DNA of 64,000 bases from an uncultured Dyadobacter sp. (GTDB lineage: Bacteria; Bacteroidota; Bacteroidia; Cytophagales; Spirosomataceae), in contig NZ_CAMLSE010000015.1 of NCBI RefSeq assembly GCF_946482605.1, positions 1 to 64,000 on the forward strand, written 5' to 3'. The notes beneath the pieces were generated by a model. That model was not told where the DNA came from. It worked only from the letters and a program-made list of their open reading frames with translations, and ran no database searches. The translations under genes and the position numbers were made by a program. Below are positions 1-7,773 of the stretch, piece after piece; the stretch's first letter is position 1, and each line of letters opens with the position of its first letter.

Positions 1-898
1 GTCGCTTCTGGTTTGTAACACCTTTGCTGATGTTGAAAAAGATGTAATCCCGGAACCAGGACGTGACGGTGATGTTCCAGGCGCTCCATGATTCCGTTCG
101 GGACGGGGCGAAATAGTAGCGGTTTGAAAAGTTTTTGCTAAGCCTGATCCCGAACAGCCGTGCCGAGCCGGTAGCAATGTCGGTATAGCCCGAGAAATCG
201 CAGTAAAGCTGGATGGAAAACAGCAGAATGGCCAGGGTAACGGAAATACCCGTGTACGATTCGGGGCGGTCGAAAACAGGGCCGGTAATGTCGGCAAGCC
301 TGGCGGCGAGGACTATTTTTTTAAATAAGCCCCAGATAATGAAGTAAATACCTGCCTTGATGTTTTCCTGTCGATAGGGTTTCGGACCTTTTAGCTGCGG
401 AACGAGCTGACGCGTGCGTTCCAGCGGGCCTGCCAGCAGCGTTGGGAAAAACCCGAGGTAGATCATCAGGTAACCGAGGTGATCTTCGGGTTTGATATAC
501 CGCCGGTAAACGTCGTAAAGGTATCCGATAATCAGGAATGTGTAGTACGAAATACCAATGGGCGCGATCCAGTTGAGTGCCACCAGCGACATCGAATTAT
601 GGACCGGGACCAGGTATTTGAAAAACAAAAGGGGCGACAGGCAGATGACGATCGAGAGCGATAGGAGCGCTTTCCGATGCTTTTTGGAATACGCCTGGTT
701 GCTCAATGCTTTGCCGGATGCATAACAGATCAGCACCAGTACCAGCCATACGACCAGGTACTTGCCACTCCAACTAAGATTGAACAAAATGCTTGTGATC
801 AGCAGAAAGACCCATTTTTTCGCTTCCGGGACTTTGTAGTAAGCTGCAACCGTGAGGAGTAGTAAAGCTAAATATGTAAAATCCGTGAATTTGACCAT
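1..898 (-). CDS. MBOAT-family membrane O-acyltransferase (partial, runs off the left edge)
   Basis: Reading from an ATG at 898 leftward gives 298 codons without a stop, so the 3' end lies outside the window. The protein begins MVKFTDFTYLALLLLTVAAY and is strongly hydrophobic with many membrane segments. It contains the MBOAT/AlgI-DltB signatures AGPLERTRQLVPQL, YCDFSGYTDIATG (about residues 228-240) and SWFRDYIF (about 280-287). MBOAT enzymes move acyl groups across or within the membrane onto polysaccharides, lipids or proteins. In the usual WHISLS-WFRDY block the His is replaced by Asn here (WNITVTSWFRDY); the second, invariant MBOAT His would lie beyond the edge. The start is only 6 bases after the P450 stop, so the two are surely co-transcribed. 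The acceptor cannot be told from this sequence. Confidence 0.88.
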   Translation of the reverse strand, partial: MVKFTDFTYLALLLLTVAAYYKVPEAKKWVFLLITSILFNLSWSGKYLVVWLVLVLICYASGKALSNQAYSKKHRKALLSLSIVICLSPLLFFKYLVPVHNSMSLVALNWIAPIGISYYTFLIIGYLYDVYRRYIKPEDHLGYLMIYLGFFPTLLAGPLERTRQLVPQLKGPKPYRQENIKAGIYFIIWGLFKKIVLAARLADITGPVFDRPESYTGISVTLAILLFSIQLYCDFSGYTDIATGSARLFGIRLSKNFSNRYYFAPSRTESWSAWNITVTSWFRDYIFFNISKGVTNQKR

Positions 899-904
899 GC
901 GCCT

Positions 905-2113
905 TTATTTTAACAGCACAGGCAAACTCTTGTAACCTCTGAAAAAGATCTTGGAGTCCCATTGAGGGGCTTTCGTAGGGTGTAAACGGATGTCCGGAAA
1001 TGCTGCCATGAAGCGGGGCAGGAATTTCTGCAATTCGAACCTGGATAGCCGCGCACCCAGGCAATGATGCATACCAAAACCGAAACCGATATGCGGATTA
1101 GGCTTGCGGGTGGGTGTAAAGATGTCGGGATTCTGAAACACAGCAGGATCGCGGTTTGCGGAGGCGAGCCCTAGCAGGACCGTTTTGCCTTTTTTGAGTT
1201 GTAATCCCTCGAATTCCATGTCGTTGGCGATCTGCCGCGGTATCCAGTTCACCGGGCTGACATACCGGATCAGTTCTTCCACCGCGATGGCGCATTCGTT
1301 ATGCGCATTCCAGTTGATCACCTGATCACGGTTCTCGATCAGCGCTGCAATGCTTTTGGTGACCAGCAGGGTAGTGGTCTCAGTCGCCGCATTGACCAAA
1401 AATTCCCAGGTACCGATCAGTTGCGGAGCCCGGTCACTTCCCATGATTTCCCGCATTTCGAGTAAAAGGCTTTTGGTAGCTTCGTGCTCCTGGCGGGTAA
1501 AGGTGTCGGAAATGTAGCTGTGAAAACGTCGTGACATCGATGCGCATTCCAGTAATTCTTTAACCGAAAGCGTTTTTTCAAAAATGAATGTGATCACATA
1601 GGAAAACTTCTGAATGAAATCATAATCTGCTTTTTCCAGATTGATGATCTTGCTGATGATCAGGAAGCTGAACTGCCGTGCCATTTCTACGAGGTCGGCT
1701 TCCTCCTGTCCGTCGAGCCCGGCGATGATTTCATTGATCGCATCGAGTGTGATCGTCTCGTAATCGGCCTGATAAAACTTCTGGTTCACGAAACGGCGGT
1801 GTTCCGCGTGTTTTTCACCGTTCATGAACAGCAGCCAGTAGCGGAGACTTTCACCGAATTCCAGCAAACTGGGATCATTATTCGAGAGTGCGGATACGAC
1901 TTTGAATCTTTCGGTGAAATCGAAATTTTTGAAATTGTCCGAGTCGGACAGGATCTTTTTCACATTTGCATAATCCATCGCCACCAGGTCACCGAACATA
2001 TTGAAATGCAGGGGATCCGACTTGCGCACATCGGCGATCAGCTCAGAATAGTTTTGGTTGACGTCGTTTTTGGAAGACCAGATCGACGTTGCAGACATGA
2101 GAGGAGTTTGCAT
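905..2113 (-). CDS. Cytochrome P450
   Basis: This 402-aa soluble P450 has all core signatures: the I-helix oxygen-binding stretch NAATETTT (about 240), the K-helix ExxR as EELIRY (about 278), and the heme-binding loop FGFGMHHCLGARLS with its Cys ligand (about 348). There is no membrane anchor, and the length is normal for bacterial class I P450s, which need separate ferredoxin partners; none is visible nearby. It lies 18 bases behind a stand-alone carrier protein gene and 6 bases before the MBOAT gene. That context favours oxidation of a carrier-bound acyl or aminoacyl substrate, as known for some P450s in natural-product pathways; this role is inference. Confidence 0.93.
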   Translation of the reverse strand: MQTPLMSATSIWSSKNDVNQNYSELIADVRKSDPLHFNMFGDLVAMDYANVKKILSDSDNFKNFDFTERFKVVSALSNNDPSLLEFGESLRYWLLFMNGEKHAEHRRFVNQKFYQADYETITLDAINEIIAGLDGQEEADLVEMARQFSFLIISKIINLEKADYDFIQKFSYVITFIFEKTLSVKELLECASMSRRFHSYISDTFTRQEHEATKSLLLEMREIMGSDRAPQLIGTWEFLVNAATETTTLLVTKSIAALIENRDQVINWNAHNECAIAVEELIRYVSPVNWIPRQIANDMEFEGLQLKKGKTVLLGLASANRDPAVFQNPDIFTPTRKPNPHIGFGFGMHHCLGARLSRFELQKFLPRFMAAFPDIRLHPTKAPQWDSKIFFRGYKSLPVLLK

Positions 2114-2131
2114 AGTGATGACAATGGCCTT

Positions 2132-2380
2132 TTATACTTCCTGATTCTCCGCAATCCATCGGCTGGTAGCGGCGATGGTGCGCATTTCCCAAAAAATAGA
2201 AGGGCTCAATTCCATTCCGATGTGCTCTTCCAGCTCGGTTGTGATGTTGACAAGGATGAGTGAGTCTAACCGGAAGTGGGCAATGTCGGCATCGGGTTCC
2301 ACTTCGGAAGGATCTATTCCGGCGTGTTTGGAGATATTCGCGGTGATCCAATCGGAAATTTCAGCAAAGGTTTTAGGCAT
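2132..2380 (-). CDS. Acyl carrier protein (phosphopantetheine-binding)
   Basis: An 82-aa acidic four-helix carrier protein. The phosphopantetheine attachment site is the Ser of FRLDSLILVN (about residue 40), followed by the typical helix II/III sequence TELEEHIGMELSP. It resembles the free-standing carrier proteins found next to acyl-activating enzymes and P450s more than the fatty-acid AcpP (no DSLD/TVEL form). First gene of the minus-strand set ACP-P450-MBOAT. The acyl-activating enzyme that would load it is not in the window and may lie beyond the left edge. Confidence 0.88.
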   Translation of the reverse strand: MPKTFAEISDWITANISKHAGIDPSEVEPDADIAHFRLDSLILVNITTELEEHIGMELSPSIFWEMRTIAATSRWIAENQEV

Positions 2381-2464
2381 GAAGGCGTTGGGTAGGAGGT
2401 ACTGAGTTAATTCGTGAAAATAGTATCAAACTTCGTTCAAAAAAAGCCTGGAAGACGGATAATG

Positions 2465-2472
2465 TAACTTTG
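2465..2472 (+). promoter_or_regulatory. Candidate Bacteroidota -7 box ahead of the AraC gene
   Basis: TAACTTTG matches the Bacteroidota TAnnTTTG -7 consensus exactly and lies 136 bases before the AraC ATG, in the 227-base divergent region between the ACP and AraC genes. No clear TTG -33 element sits at the usual distance, so support is modest. Confidence 0.3.
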
Positions 2473-2607
2473 ATGCAAATAAATATTAGTTTTCGGCAAA
2501 AAATGGCCCGGCAGTGAGGTCCGTCACGTCGATATGTATACAAGCCGGAAGCCTTCGCAACCTTGAAATTTCAATCCTGTAATCTATTTTTATATCAAAA
2601 AGGTCGC

Positions 2608-3447
2608 ATGGTTTTTGAAAATTCGAACGAAATCCTCAGTCTTTACGAGCTTGATCCAGGCAATAGCCGTATCGTCGGCGATGTGCGTGAAACCGATATG
2701 ACCCTTATCTGGAATGTGGCTGAGCGAATGGATATTACGATTGACAAGGTTCCTCATCGCCTCAGTAAAAACCAGATCATTTTTCTGACCGAATTTCACA
2801 GGGTCGATCACATTGAAATCGAGTCGGCGAGGATGATCCGGTTCAATCAGCCCTTTTACTGCGTCGTTAATCATGACGACGAAGTAGGCAGCAAAGGTCT
2901 GCTGTTCTTTGGTGCCACAGGAGTACCCACTATCACCGTGGATGCAAGCAGGGTGCGGGACTTCGAGCTGACCTGGGAAATTTTCCGTTCCGAATTGGGT
3001 AAGAATGACATTTTGAAGCAGGATATGCTGCAAGCGATGTTGAAGCGCATGCTGATCCTTTCCGTCAGGATATTGAGGCAATCCAATAACCTCAGCAAAC
3101 TGGATAAGACGCAGGGGGAAATTGTCCGGGAATTCAACTACCTGGTCGACAAGCATTACGCGTCGCACCACGATGTGGCCTTTTATGCATCGCAGCTCAA
3201 TAAATCTCCTAAAACGCTTTCCAATCTCTTCTCACTGGTTTCGTCCCGTACGCCATTGAACATCATCCATGACCGGATCATGATACACGCCCGCCGGCAG
3301 ATCAACTATACCAACCTTTCGATCAAGGAGATTGCTTACGAGCTGGGTTATGACGATATCCAGGCATTCAGTCGCTTTTTTAAAAGCAAAGAAGGCGTTT
3401 CTCCGGGCCATTACCGGGAGCGATTGGAGCAGCCGATGCTGCAATAG
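2608..3447 (+). CDS. AraC-family transcriptional regulator
   Basis: A 279-aa protein with an N-terminal sensor region (about 1-165) and a C-terminal double helix-turn-helix (about 175-275). The second HTH reads SIKEIAYELGYDDIQAFSRF followed by FKSKEGVSPGHYR, the classic AraC signature. An upstream TTG at 2563 is in frame, but the ATG at 2608 is preferred because AAAAAGG precedes it. It is divergent from ACP-P450-MBOAT and is the obvious candidate regulator of that set; the ligand is unknown. Confidence 0.9.
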   Translation: MVFENSNEILSLYELDPGNSRIVGDVRETDMTLIWNVAERMDITIDKVPHRLSKNQIIFLTEFHRVDHIEIESARMIRFNQPFYCVVNHDDEVGSKGLLFFGATGVPTITVDASRVRDFELTWEIFRSELGKNDILKQDMLQAMLKRMLILSVRILRQSNNLSKLDKTQGEIVREFNYLVDKHYASHHDVAFYASQLNKSPKTLSNLFSLVSSRTPLNIIHDRIMIHARRQINYTNLSIKEIAYELGYDDIQAFSRFFKSKEGVSPGHYRERLEQPMLQ

Positions 3448-3553
3448 GGAAAAATTGCCAACAGGACGGGAATTGTGGCCTAGTAAGGCCATGGATAGAT
3501 GTTGCAAATTTGAGTCATGAAATCAACGCGATTTTGAACTCAAAAACAGCATC

Positions 3554-4537
3554 ATGAAAAAAGTAGCAATTAATGGTTTTGGCCGCATCGGACGTGCCGC
3601 ATTGAAAATTATATTTGAAAACAATGACCTCGAACTGGTGGGTGTCAATGACCTGATGAGCATTGAAAACGCCGCCTACCTGCTGAAATATGATAGTAAC
3701 TATGGAAAGTACGAGCAGGAAGTTAAGGTAGAAGGCGATACCATCGTCGTTGGCGGAAAGCCCGTCAGGTATCACAGTATCCGGGAAATTGAGAACCTGC
3801 CCTGGAAAGCCCTGGGTGTAGATGTGGTGATCGAAAGCACCGGCTTCTTCACCAACAATGCCGATGCCGAAAAGCACATCAACTCGGGCGCAAAGTTCGT
3901 CGTGATCTCCGGCCCGACCAAAGACACGCCCACAGTCGTACACGGCGTAAATACCGAAGACGGGAAGGTTTCTATCTTCTCCTGTGCCAGCTGTACGACC
4001 AATAGCATCAGCCCGGTGATCGAAATCCTGGGTCGCAGGCTTGGCATTAAAAAAGCCATTCTGAACACGACCCACGCTTACACCGCATCGCAAACGCTTG
4101 TGGACGCACCTTCCAAAAGAGAGCCGCGCATGGGGCGTGCGGCGGGGATTAACCTCGCCCCGGCTGCTACGGGAGCGGCCATTGCGACTACCAAGGCATT
4201 GCCGCAATATGCAGGCAAGTTCGACGGTATCGCCGTTCGGGTCCCGGTTGCGATCGGTTCCATTTCTGACATTACTTTCATCGCCGAGCGTCCGACTACG
4301 GTGGAGGAGATCAACCGCATCCTGACCGAGGAAGCGGCCACAGAGCGGTATGAAAAAGTAGTCGCGGTAACCGATGAACCGCTCGTTTCGACCGATATCG
4401 CCAAAAGCCCTTTTGCAGCGACCGTCGATCTGGAAATGACAAGGGTTGTGGATGGAGATCTGGTCAAAGTAATGGCCTGGTACGACAATGAATGGGGATT
4501 CACCAATCAGATGATCAGACAGATCCAGTCGCTTTAA
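3554..4537 (+). CDS. gap: Glyceraldehyde-3-phosphate dehydrogenase, phosphorylating
   Basis: A 327-aa type I GAPDH. It starts with the Rossmann NAD-binding motif NGFGRIGRAALK, with Asp in GVNDL at the position that favours NAD. The catalytic Cys is in SCASCTTNSISPV (about 148-160), with the general-base His in TTHAYTASQ and the C-terminal WYDNEWGF. It oxidises glyceraldehyde-3-phosphate to 1,3-bisphosphoglycerate in the cytosol. The usual loop DLPHKDLRR is replaced by DAPSKREPRMG, so it belongs to a divergent subgroup and an accessory rather than central glycolytic role is possible. The PNPOx-fold gene follows after 37 bases. Confidence 0.93.
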   Translation: MKKVAINGFGRIGRAALKIIFENNDLELVGVNDLMSIENAAYLLKYDSNYGKYEQEVKVEGDTIVVGGKPVRYHSIREIENLPWKALGVDVVIESTGFFTNNADAEKHINSGAKFVVISGPTKDTPTVVHGVNTEDGKVSIFSCASCTTNSISPVIEILGRRLGIKKAILNTTHAYTASQTLVDAPSKREPRMGRAAGINLAPAATGAAIATTKALPQYAGKFDGIAVRVPVAIGSISDITFIAERPTTVEEINRILTEEAATERYEKVVAVTDEPLVSTDIAKSPFAATVDLEMTRVVDGDLVKVMAWYDNEWGFTNQMIRQIQSL

Positions 4538-4574
4538 ATGCGAAGAAGCCGGGATCATTTCAAACATCACTGCC

Positions 4575-5192
4575 ATGAACTACTCACAGCTTGCATTTAC
4601 CGACGGGATCAGAGCCATCCAGCAAAGAATGGGTAGCCGTAACACTTACGGCCGGGTGGAGAAAATGAGTTTCAGAGAAGGGCTGACTGCCGTTGAAGCG
4701 AATTTCATCGGCCAGATGGACAGCTTTTACATGGCTTCGTACGGGGAGAACGACTTCCCGTACATCCAGCATCGCGGCGGGCCGAAGGGTTTTATCAAAA
4801 TCATTGATGGCCAGACGATCGGGATCGTCGATTTCAGCGGGAACCGGCAATATATATCGGTCGGGAACATCGCCCGAAACCCGAACGTATCGCTGATCCT
4901 CGTCTCATACCAAATGCAGGCCCGACTGAAGATATATGCGGAGGCAGAAATCATAGAGATCAGCGATAATCCTGATCTCTATGACCTGCTCAAACCGGAA
5001 GATTATAAATTCCGGCCCGAACGGATGCTCGTGTTCCACATCAAGGCCTACGACTGGAACTGTCCGCAGCACATTATGCCCAGGTACACAGAGCAGGAAT
5101 TAGAGCCCATGCTGCAAGACCAGCATGCCTATATCAGGAAGCTGGAAGAGGAAGTGCAGGTACTCAAAAATAAGCTGGCTGGTTTAACCTAG
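4575..5192 (+). CDS. Pyridoxamine 5'-phosphate oxidase-family flavoprotein
   Basis: A 205-aa protein with the split beta-barrel FMN-binding fold. Residues 36-150 include FIGQMDSFYMAS, YIQHRGGPKGFIKI, FSGNRQYISVGNI and NPNVSLILV, the pattern of PNPOx-like flavin-nucleotide-binding proteins. A short C-terminal coiled coil (about 175-203, IRKLEEEVQVLKNKL) is added. It lacks the full PdxH substrate site, so a flavin/F420-type reductase role is more likely than pyridoxal synthesis. Probably co-transcribed with gap. Confidence 0.82.
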   Translation: MNYSQLAFTDGIRAIQQRMGSRNTYGRVEKMSFREGLTAVEANFIGQMDSFYMASYGENDFPYIQHRGGPKGFIKIIDGQTIGIVDFSGNRQYISVGNIARNPNVSLILVSYQMQARLKIYAEAEIIEISDNPDLYDLLKPEDYKFRPERMLVFHIKAYDWNCPQHIMPRYTEQELEPMLQDQHAYIRKLEEEVQVLKNKLAGLT

Positions 5193-5299
5193 GTTAATAT
5201 GATCTCCGATTTGATTGCTGAAATTTGTGCTGTTTTGCGGGCTGCCCGGGTTACCAGACGGCCATGCGTTAATTCATGTTCAAATAACAGGCCAACGAA

Positions 5300-5887
5300 A
5301 TGGCAGATACAAGCGAGACCATTGTCCAGCATCTGAAAAATTTTGCTGCTTTAACGGACACCGATATCAATGAGAGTAAGCCGTTCTGGAAACCGAGGAA
5401 GATCAGGAAAGGGGATTTCTTCAATATGCAGAGCATGGTTTGCAATGACCTGGGCCTGGTGATCAAAGGCATATTCCGGATTTATTATCGTGATCCTGAG
5501 ACGGAAAATGATAAAAACCTGTTCTTTTTTTCGGAGAATCAGTTCGTCGTGTCATTCCGGAGCTTTATATCGCGCAGTCCTTGCTGGTACTTTATTGAAG
5601 CTATGGAAGACTCGGAAGTGGTCTTCATTTCCTACAAGGACCTGAACGGCCTTTATGAAAGCAACCGCAACTGGGCGAAATTCGGCAGATTGCTGGCCGA
5701 ATTGTTCTTTTCCTATGCGCAGACACGTACCGAAGAGTTTATGTTCTTTTCAAACGAAGAGCGCTATCTGAGGTTACTGGAAGAACATCCGAACATCGTC
5801 GAACGGATACCGGCATACCATATTTCGTCCTATCTCGGGATTACCAACCCTTCGCTTAGCCGTATCCGGAAACGCATTGGAAAGTAA
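5300..5887 (+). CDS. Crp/Fnr-family transcriptional regulator
   Basis: A 195-aa protein with a cyclic-nucleotide-binding-like beta-barrel (about 30-120) and a C-terminal helix-turn-helix ending YLGITNPSLSRIRKRIGK. No Fe-S cysteine set is present. This short form, ending right after the recognition helix, is typical of Bacteroidota. It faces the DUF308-type membrane protein gene at 5972 and resembles the paralogue at 7092. Confidence 0.87.
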   Translation: MADTSETIVQHLKNFAALTDTDINESKPFWKPRKIRKGDFFNMQSMVCNDLGLVIKGIFRIYYRDPETENDKNLFFFSENQFVVSFRSFISRSPCWYFIEAMEDSEVVFISYKDLNGLYESNRNWAKFGRLLAELFFSYAQTRTEEFMFFSNEERYLRLLEEHPNIVERIPAYHISSYLGITNPSLSRIRKRIGK

Positions 5888-5898
5888 CTTCCGCAAAA

Positions 5899-5940
5899 GC
5901 CGAACCGCTGGTGTAATCCCGGTAAGGCAACCAGCGGTCG
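5899..5940. terminator. Hairpin between convergent genes
   Basis: ACCGCTGGT at 5904-5912 pairs perfectly with ACCAGCGGT at 5930-5938, and flanking CCG/CGG extends the stem past a bulge. It lies between the convergent Crp/Fnr and DUF308-type genes. There is no U tract, so it may be a bidirectional end structure rather than a strong intrinsic terminator. Confidence 0.5.
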
Positions 5941-5971
5941 GATTAAGTTCGGGGGCAATGCGAAGGCTCCG

Positions 5972-6547
5972 TTAGTTGGTCGCAGACTTTGTGCGGGACA
6001 GGCGAAAACCTGCCAGAAGGTAGTAAAAAGCCCCAAAGGCGGCATATCCGGCCAGACTCGTAATTCCCATTTTCGGGTCGTGGGCCAGGAGGATAAAGGA
6101 GGCGCCTCCGATCATGGACTGCCCACCGCTGATGATCATCGGCCATTGACCGCCCAAAGATTTTCTGCGCTTTAATCCCAGGATCAGCTGAATGGCCCCG
6201 GTAAGGATCGCCCACAGGCCAAACACGATCAACGCCTCGGGGATCCCTTTTTGCAATGCAACGGCCACCGCAGCAGTGGTGAATGTACTGATCACCGCAT
6301 TTACATATTGCGGTGTTTTCGAAGCACCGCCCCGGTTGGCACGGATATCGGCGAAAGTGCCTAAAACATCCCAGGCCGGGTAAAGGATCAGCAGTGCTTG
6401 GGCGAGGCCAGGGGATGTATTGGCCAAAGCGAAAATCAGGCTTACCCAAACTATGGAGAATGCGGCGCGTATGAAATACAGGCTGCGTAATGCGCTGGCA
6501 GTGGGTTGGTTCTCCGTTATTGCCGGAGAAAGAGATGAAGATGACAT
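5972..6547 (-). CDS. DUF308/HdeD-like integral membrane protein
   Basis: A 191-aa protein with about six hydrophobic segments (for example SIVWVSLIFALA, VISTFTTAAVAVAL, LWAILTGAIQLILGL and IGGASFILLA). The glycine-rich WAILTGAIQLILGLKRR block resembles the HdeD/DUF308 repeat. Its start is the ATG whose complement is at 6545-6547. HdeD relatives are stress-linked inner-membrane proteins of unclear biochemistry. It is convergent with the Crp/Fnr gene at 5300, a plausible but untested regulator. Confidence 0.65.
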   Translation of the reverse strand: MSSSSLSPAITENQPTASALRSLYFIRAAFSIVWVSLIFALANTSPGLAQALLILYPAWDVLGTFADIRANRGGASKTPQYVNAVISTFTTAAVAVALQKGIPEALIVFGLWAILTGAIQLILGLKRRKSLGGQWPMIISGGQSMIGGASFILLAHDPKMGITSLAGYAAFGAFYYLLAGFRLSRTKSATN

Positions 6548-6617
6548 GGTTTCAAATGTTAGTTGTTTGTCACTTCAAAATTGTCCAACTGCACGTTACA
6601 CTTTTTTCACCTAAGTT

Positions 6618-6658
6618 AAAATCGGGAGATAATGCTGGCATTTATCTCCCGATTTTTT
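6618..6658 (+). terminator. Strong hairpin with T tract on the plus strand
   Basis: A 15-bp perfect stem pairs 6618-6632 with 6642-6656 (core ATCGGGAGATAA) around a 9-base loop, and ends in TTTTTT on the plus strand. On the minus strand the trailing sequence is TTTTAACTT, so it could also stop transcription from the DUF3072 gene. No plus-strand gene lies just upstream. Confidence 0.6.
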
Positions 6659-6675
6659 ACACCCCTAACATCTGA

Positions 6676-6723
6676 TGCTACGCAAAGAAGCCAGTTCGAG
6701 CGAACTGGCTTCTTTGCGTAGTA
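6676..6723. repeat. Near-perfect 42-base palindrome
   Basis: The arm CTACGCAAAGAAGCCAGTTCG at 6678-6698 is followed, after two bases, by its exact reverse complement at 6701-6721, with partial pairing beyond. It lies 17 bases after the DUF3072 stop. With 21 matched bases per arm it could form a cruciform or a very stable RNA hairpin, but there is no U tract next to it. Confidence 0.8.
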
Positions 6724-6737
6724 ACATTGTAAATACA

Positions 6738-6995
6738 TTAATTACTCAGCCCTCTGCCGGTTTTATGCTGCAATTCATCAATCCGCTTGGAGGCTTCGGA
6801 TTTGGTGAGTGTGTTGTCGAATGCTACACCGGCCTCATCCGAGAGTGTTTTCAAGTAGGACTGCTGGGCACCGGTCATTGGCTCATCTCCGGTTGTCCAT
6901 TCATCGGGATCTTTCACTGCGTTCGACCCTTTCAGGACCTGACTGTCGTTAGTCGGATCTTCCCTTTTGTTTGTTGATTTATCTGAATCTGCCAT
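6738..6995 (-). CDS. Small DUF3072-type protein
   Basis: An 85-aa, highly charged soluble protein. Its C-terminal half carries the DUF3072 signature PMTGAQQSYLKTLSDEAG followed by LTKSEASKRIDELQ. The N-terminal half is polar and probably disordered. The family has no established function. It stands alone between two minus-strand hairpins and the divergent Crp/Fnr gene. Confidence 0.8.
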   Translation of the reverse strand: MADSDKSTNKREDPTNDSQVLKGSNAVKDPDEWTTGDEPMTGAQQSYLKTLSDEAGVAFDNTLTKSEASKRIDELQHKTGRGLSN

Positions 6996-7070
6996 GTTAG
7001 TAAGCTTTTTAAGGTTGAATTACAAAAACTAAGCCAGGGGCTGCTCATTTTATTAATCTTCCGGAAAGCA

Positions 7071-7078
7071 TAATTTTG
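7071..7078 (+). promoter_or_regulatory. Candidate -7 box for the second Crp/Fnr gene
   Basis: TAATTTTG is an exact TAnnTTTG match 13 bases before the ATG at 7092, which would give a very short 5' leader. No clear TTG -33 box is present. Confidence 0.35.
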
Positions 7079-7091
7079 GTACTTTACTTTC

Positions 7092-7709
7092 ATGTCCGTT
7101 CGGGCCATCAACCAGAATGTACCGGTTTCAACTATGCAGCAGATACGCGACTATTTCGAGCACATCACGCCCATGACGGAGGATGAATGGGCTTTCTTTT
7201 CATCGAGGCTGATCCGGGAATCATTTCCGAAAAAGGCACTTTTGTTGGAAGCGGGGCAGGTGGAGCGTTATTTGTCGTTTGTGGAAAGCGGCATGCTTCG
7301 TTTTTTTCTGCGTCGTGGTGCCGAGGATTTGGAAGAAATGACTTACGACTTTTCGTTTGCGGGAGAGTTTGTGAGTGGTTACAGTTCGTTCATCACCCAA
7401 TCACCGGCCCGGTTCAATATCGAAGCGCTCACATCGGTCACGCTGTGGCGCATTAGCTTTGAGGCGCTGGAAGAGGTTTACGCGCATACACATGCAGGCA
7501 ACCGCATTGGGCGCTACGCGAGCGAACAACTGTTTCTGGAAAAAGCCGGGCGTGAACTGTCCTTTCTCACCGAGTCTGCCGAGGAGCGCTATCTGCATTT
7601 ACTCACCGGGCAACCCCAGCTTATCCGCCAGATTCCTCTGAAATACCTTGCGTCCTACATCGGCATTACACCTCAGGCATTGAGCCGCATCCGGAAGCGC
7701 ATTAGTTAA
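7092..7709 (+). CDS. Crp/Fnr-family transcriptional regulator
   Basis: A 205-aa protein with a cNMP-binding-like barrel (about 30-130) and a C-terminal HTH ending YIGITPQALSRIRKRIS. It is related to the product at 5300, with the same truncated end after the recognition helix, but the two differ through the sensor domain. An internal ATG at 7134 is an alternative start. The DoxX-like membrane gene follows 64 bases later on the same strand and is a likely target or partner. Confidence 0.86.
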   Translation: MSVRAINQNVPVSTMQQIRDYFEHITPMTEDEWAFFSSRLIRESFPKKALLLEAGQVERYLSFVESGMLRFFLRRGAEDLEEMTYDFSFAGEFVSGYSSFITQSPARFNIEALTSVTLWRISFEALEEVYAHTHAGNRIGRYASEQLFLEKAGRELSFLTESAEERYLHLLTGQPQLIRQIPLKYLASYIGITPQALSRIRKRIS

Positions 7710-7773
7710 CCCAGGTTCATTTTCCGGCATCCGCGTAATCCTGAAATTTGTGTGGAACAAAAACAAGAGAACT

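Noticed and set aside
2132..2380. D-alanyl carrier protein (DltC) with DltB-like MBOAT
   Set aside because: No DltA is seen, a P450 lies between, and teichoic acids are not expected in Bacteroidota; the carrier resembles tailoring-pathway ACPs.
3515..4576. 353-codon open frame antisense to gap
   Set aside because: Shadow of the GAPDH gene; composition is Arg/Cys/His-rich and no motif is present.
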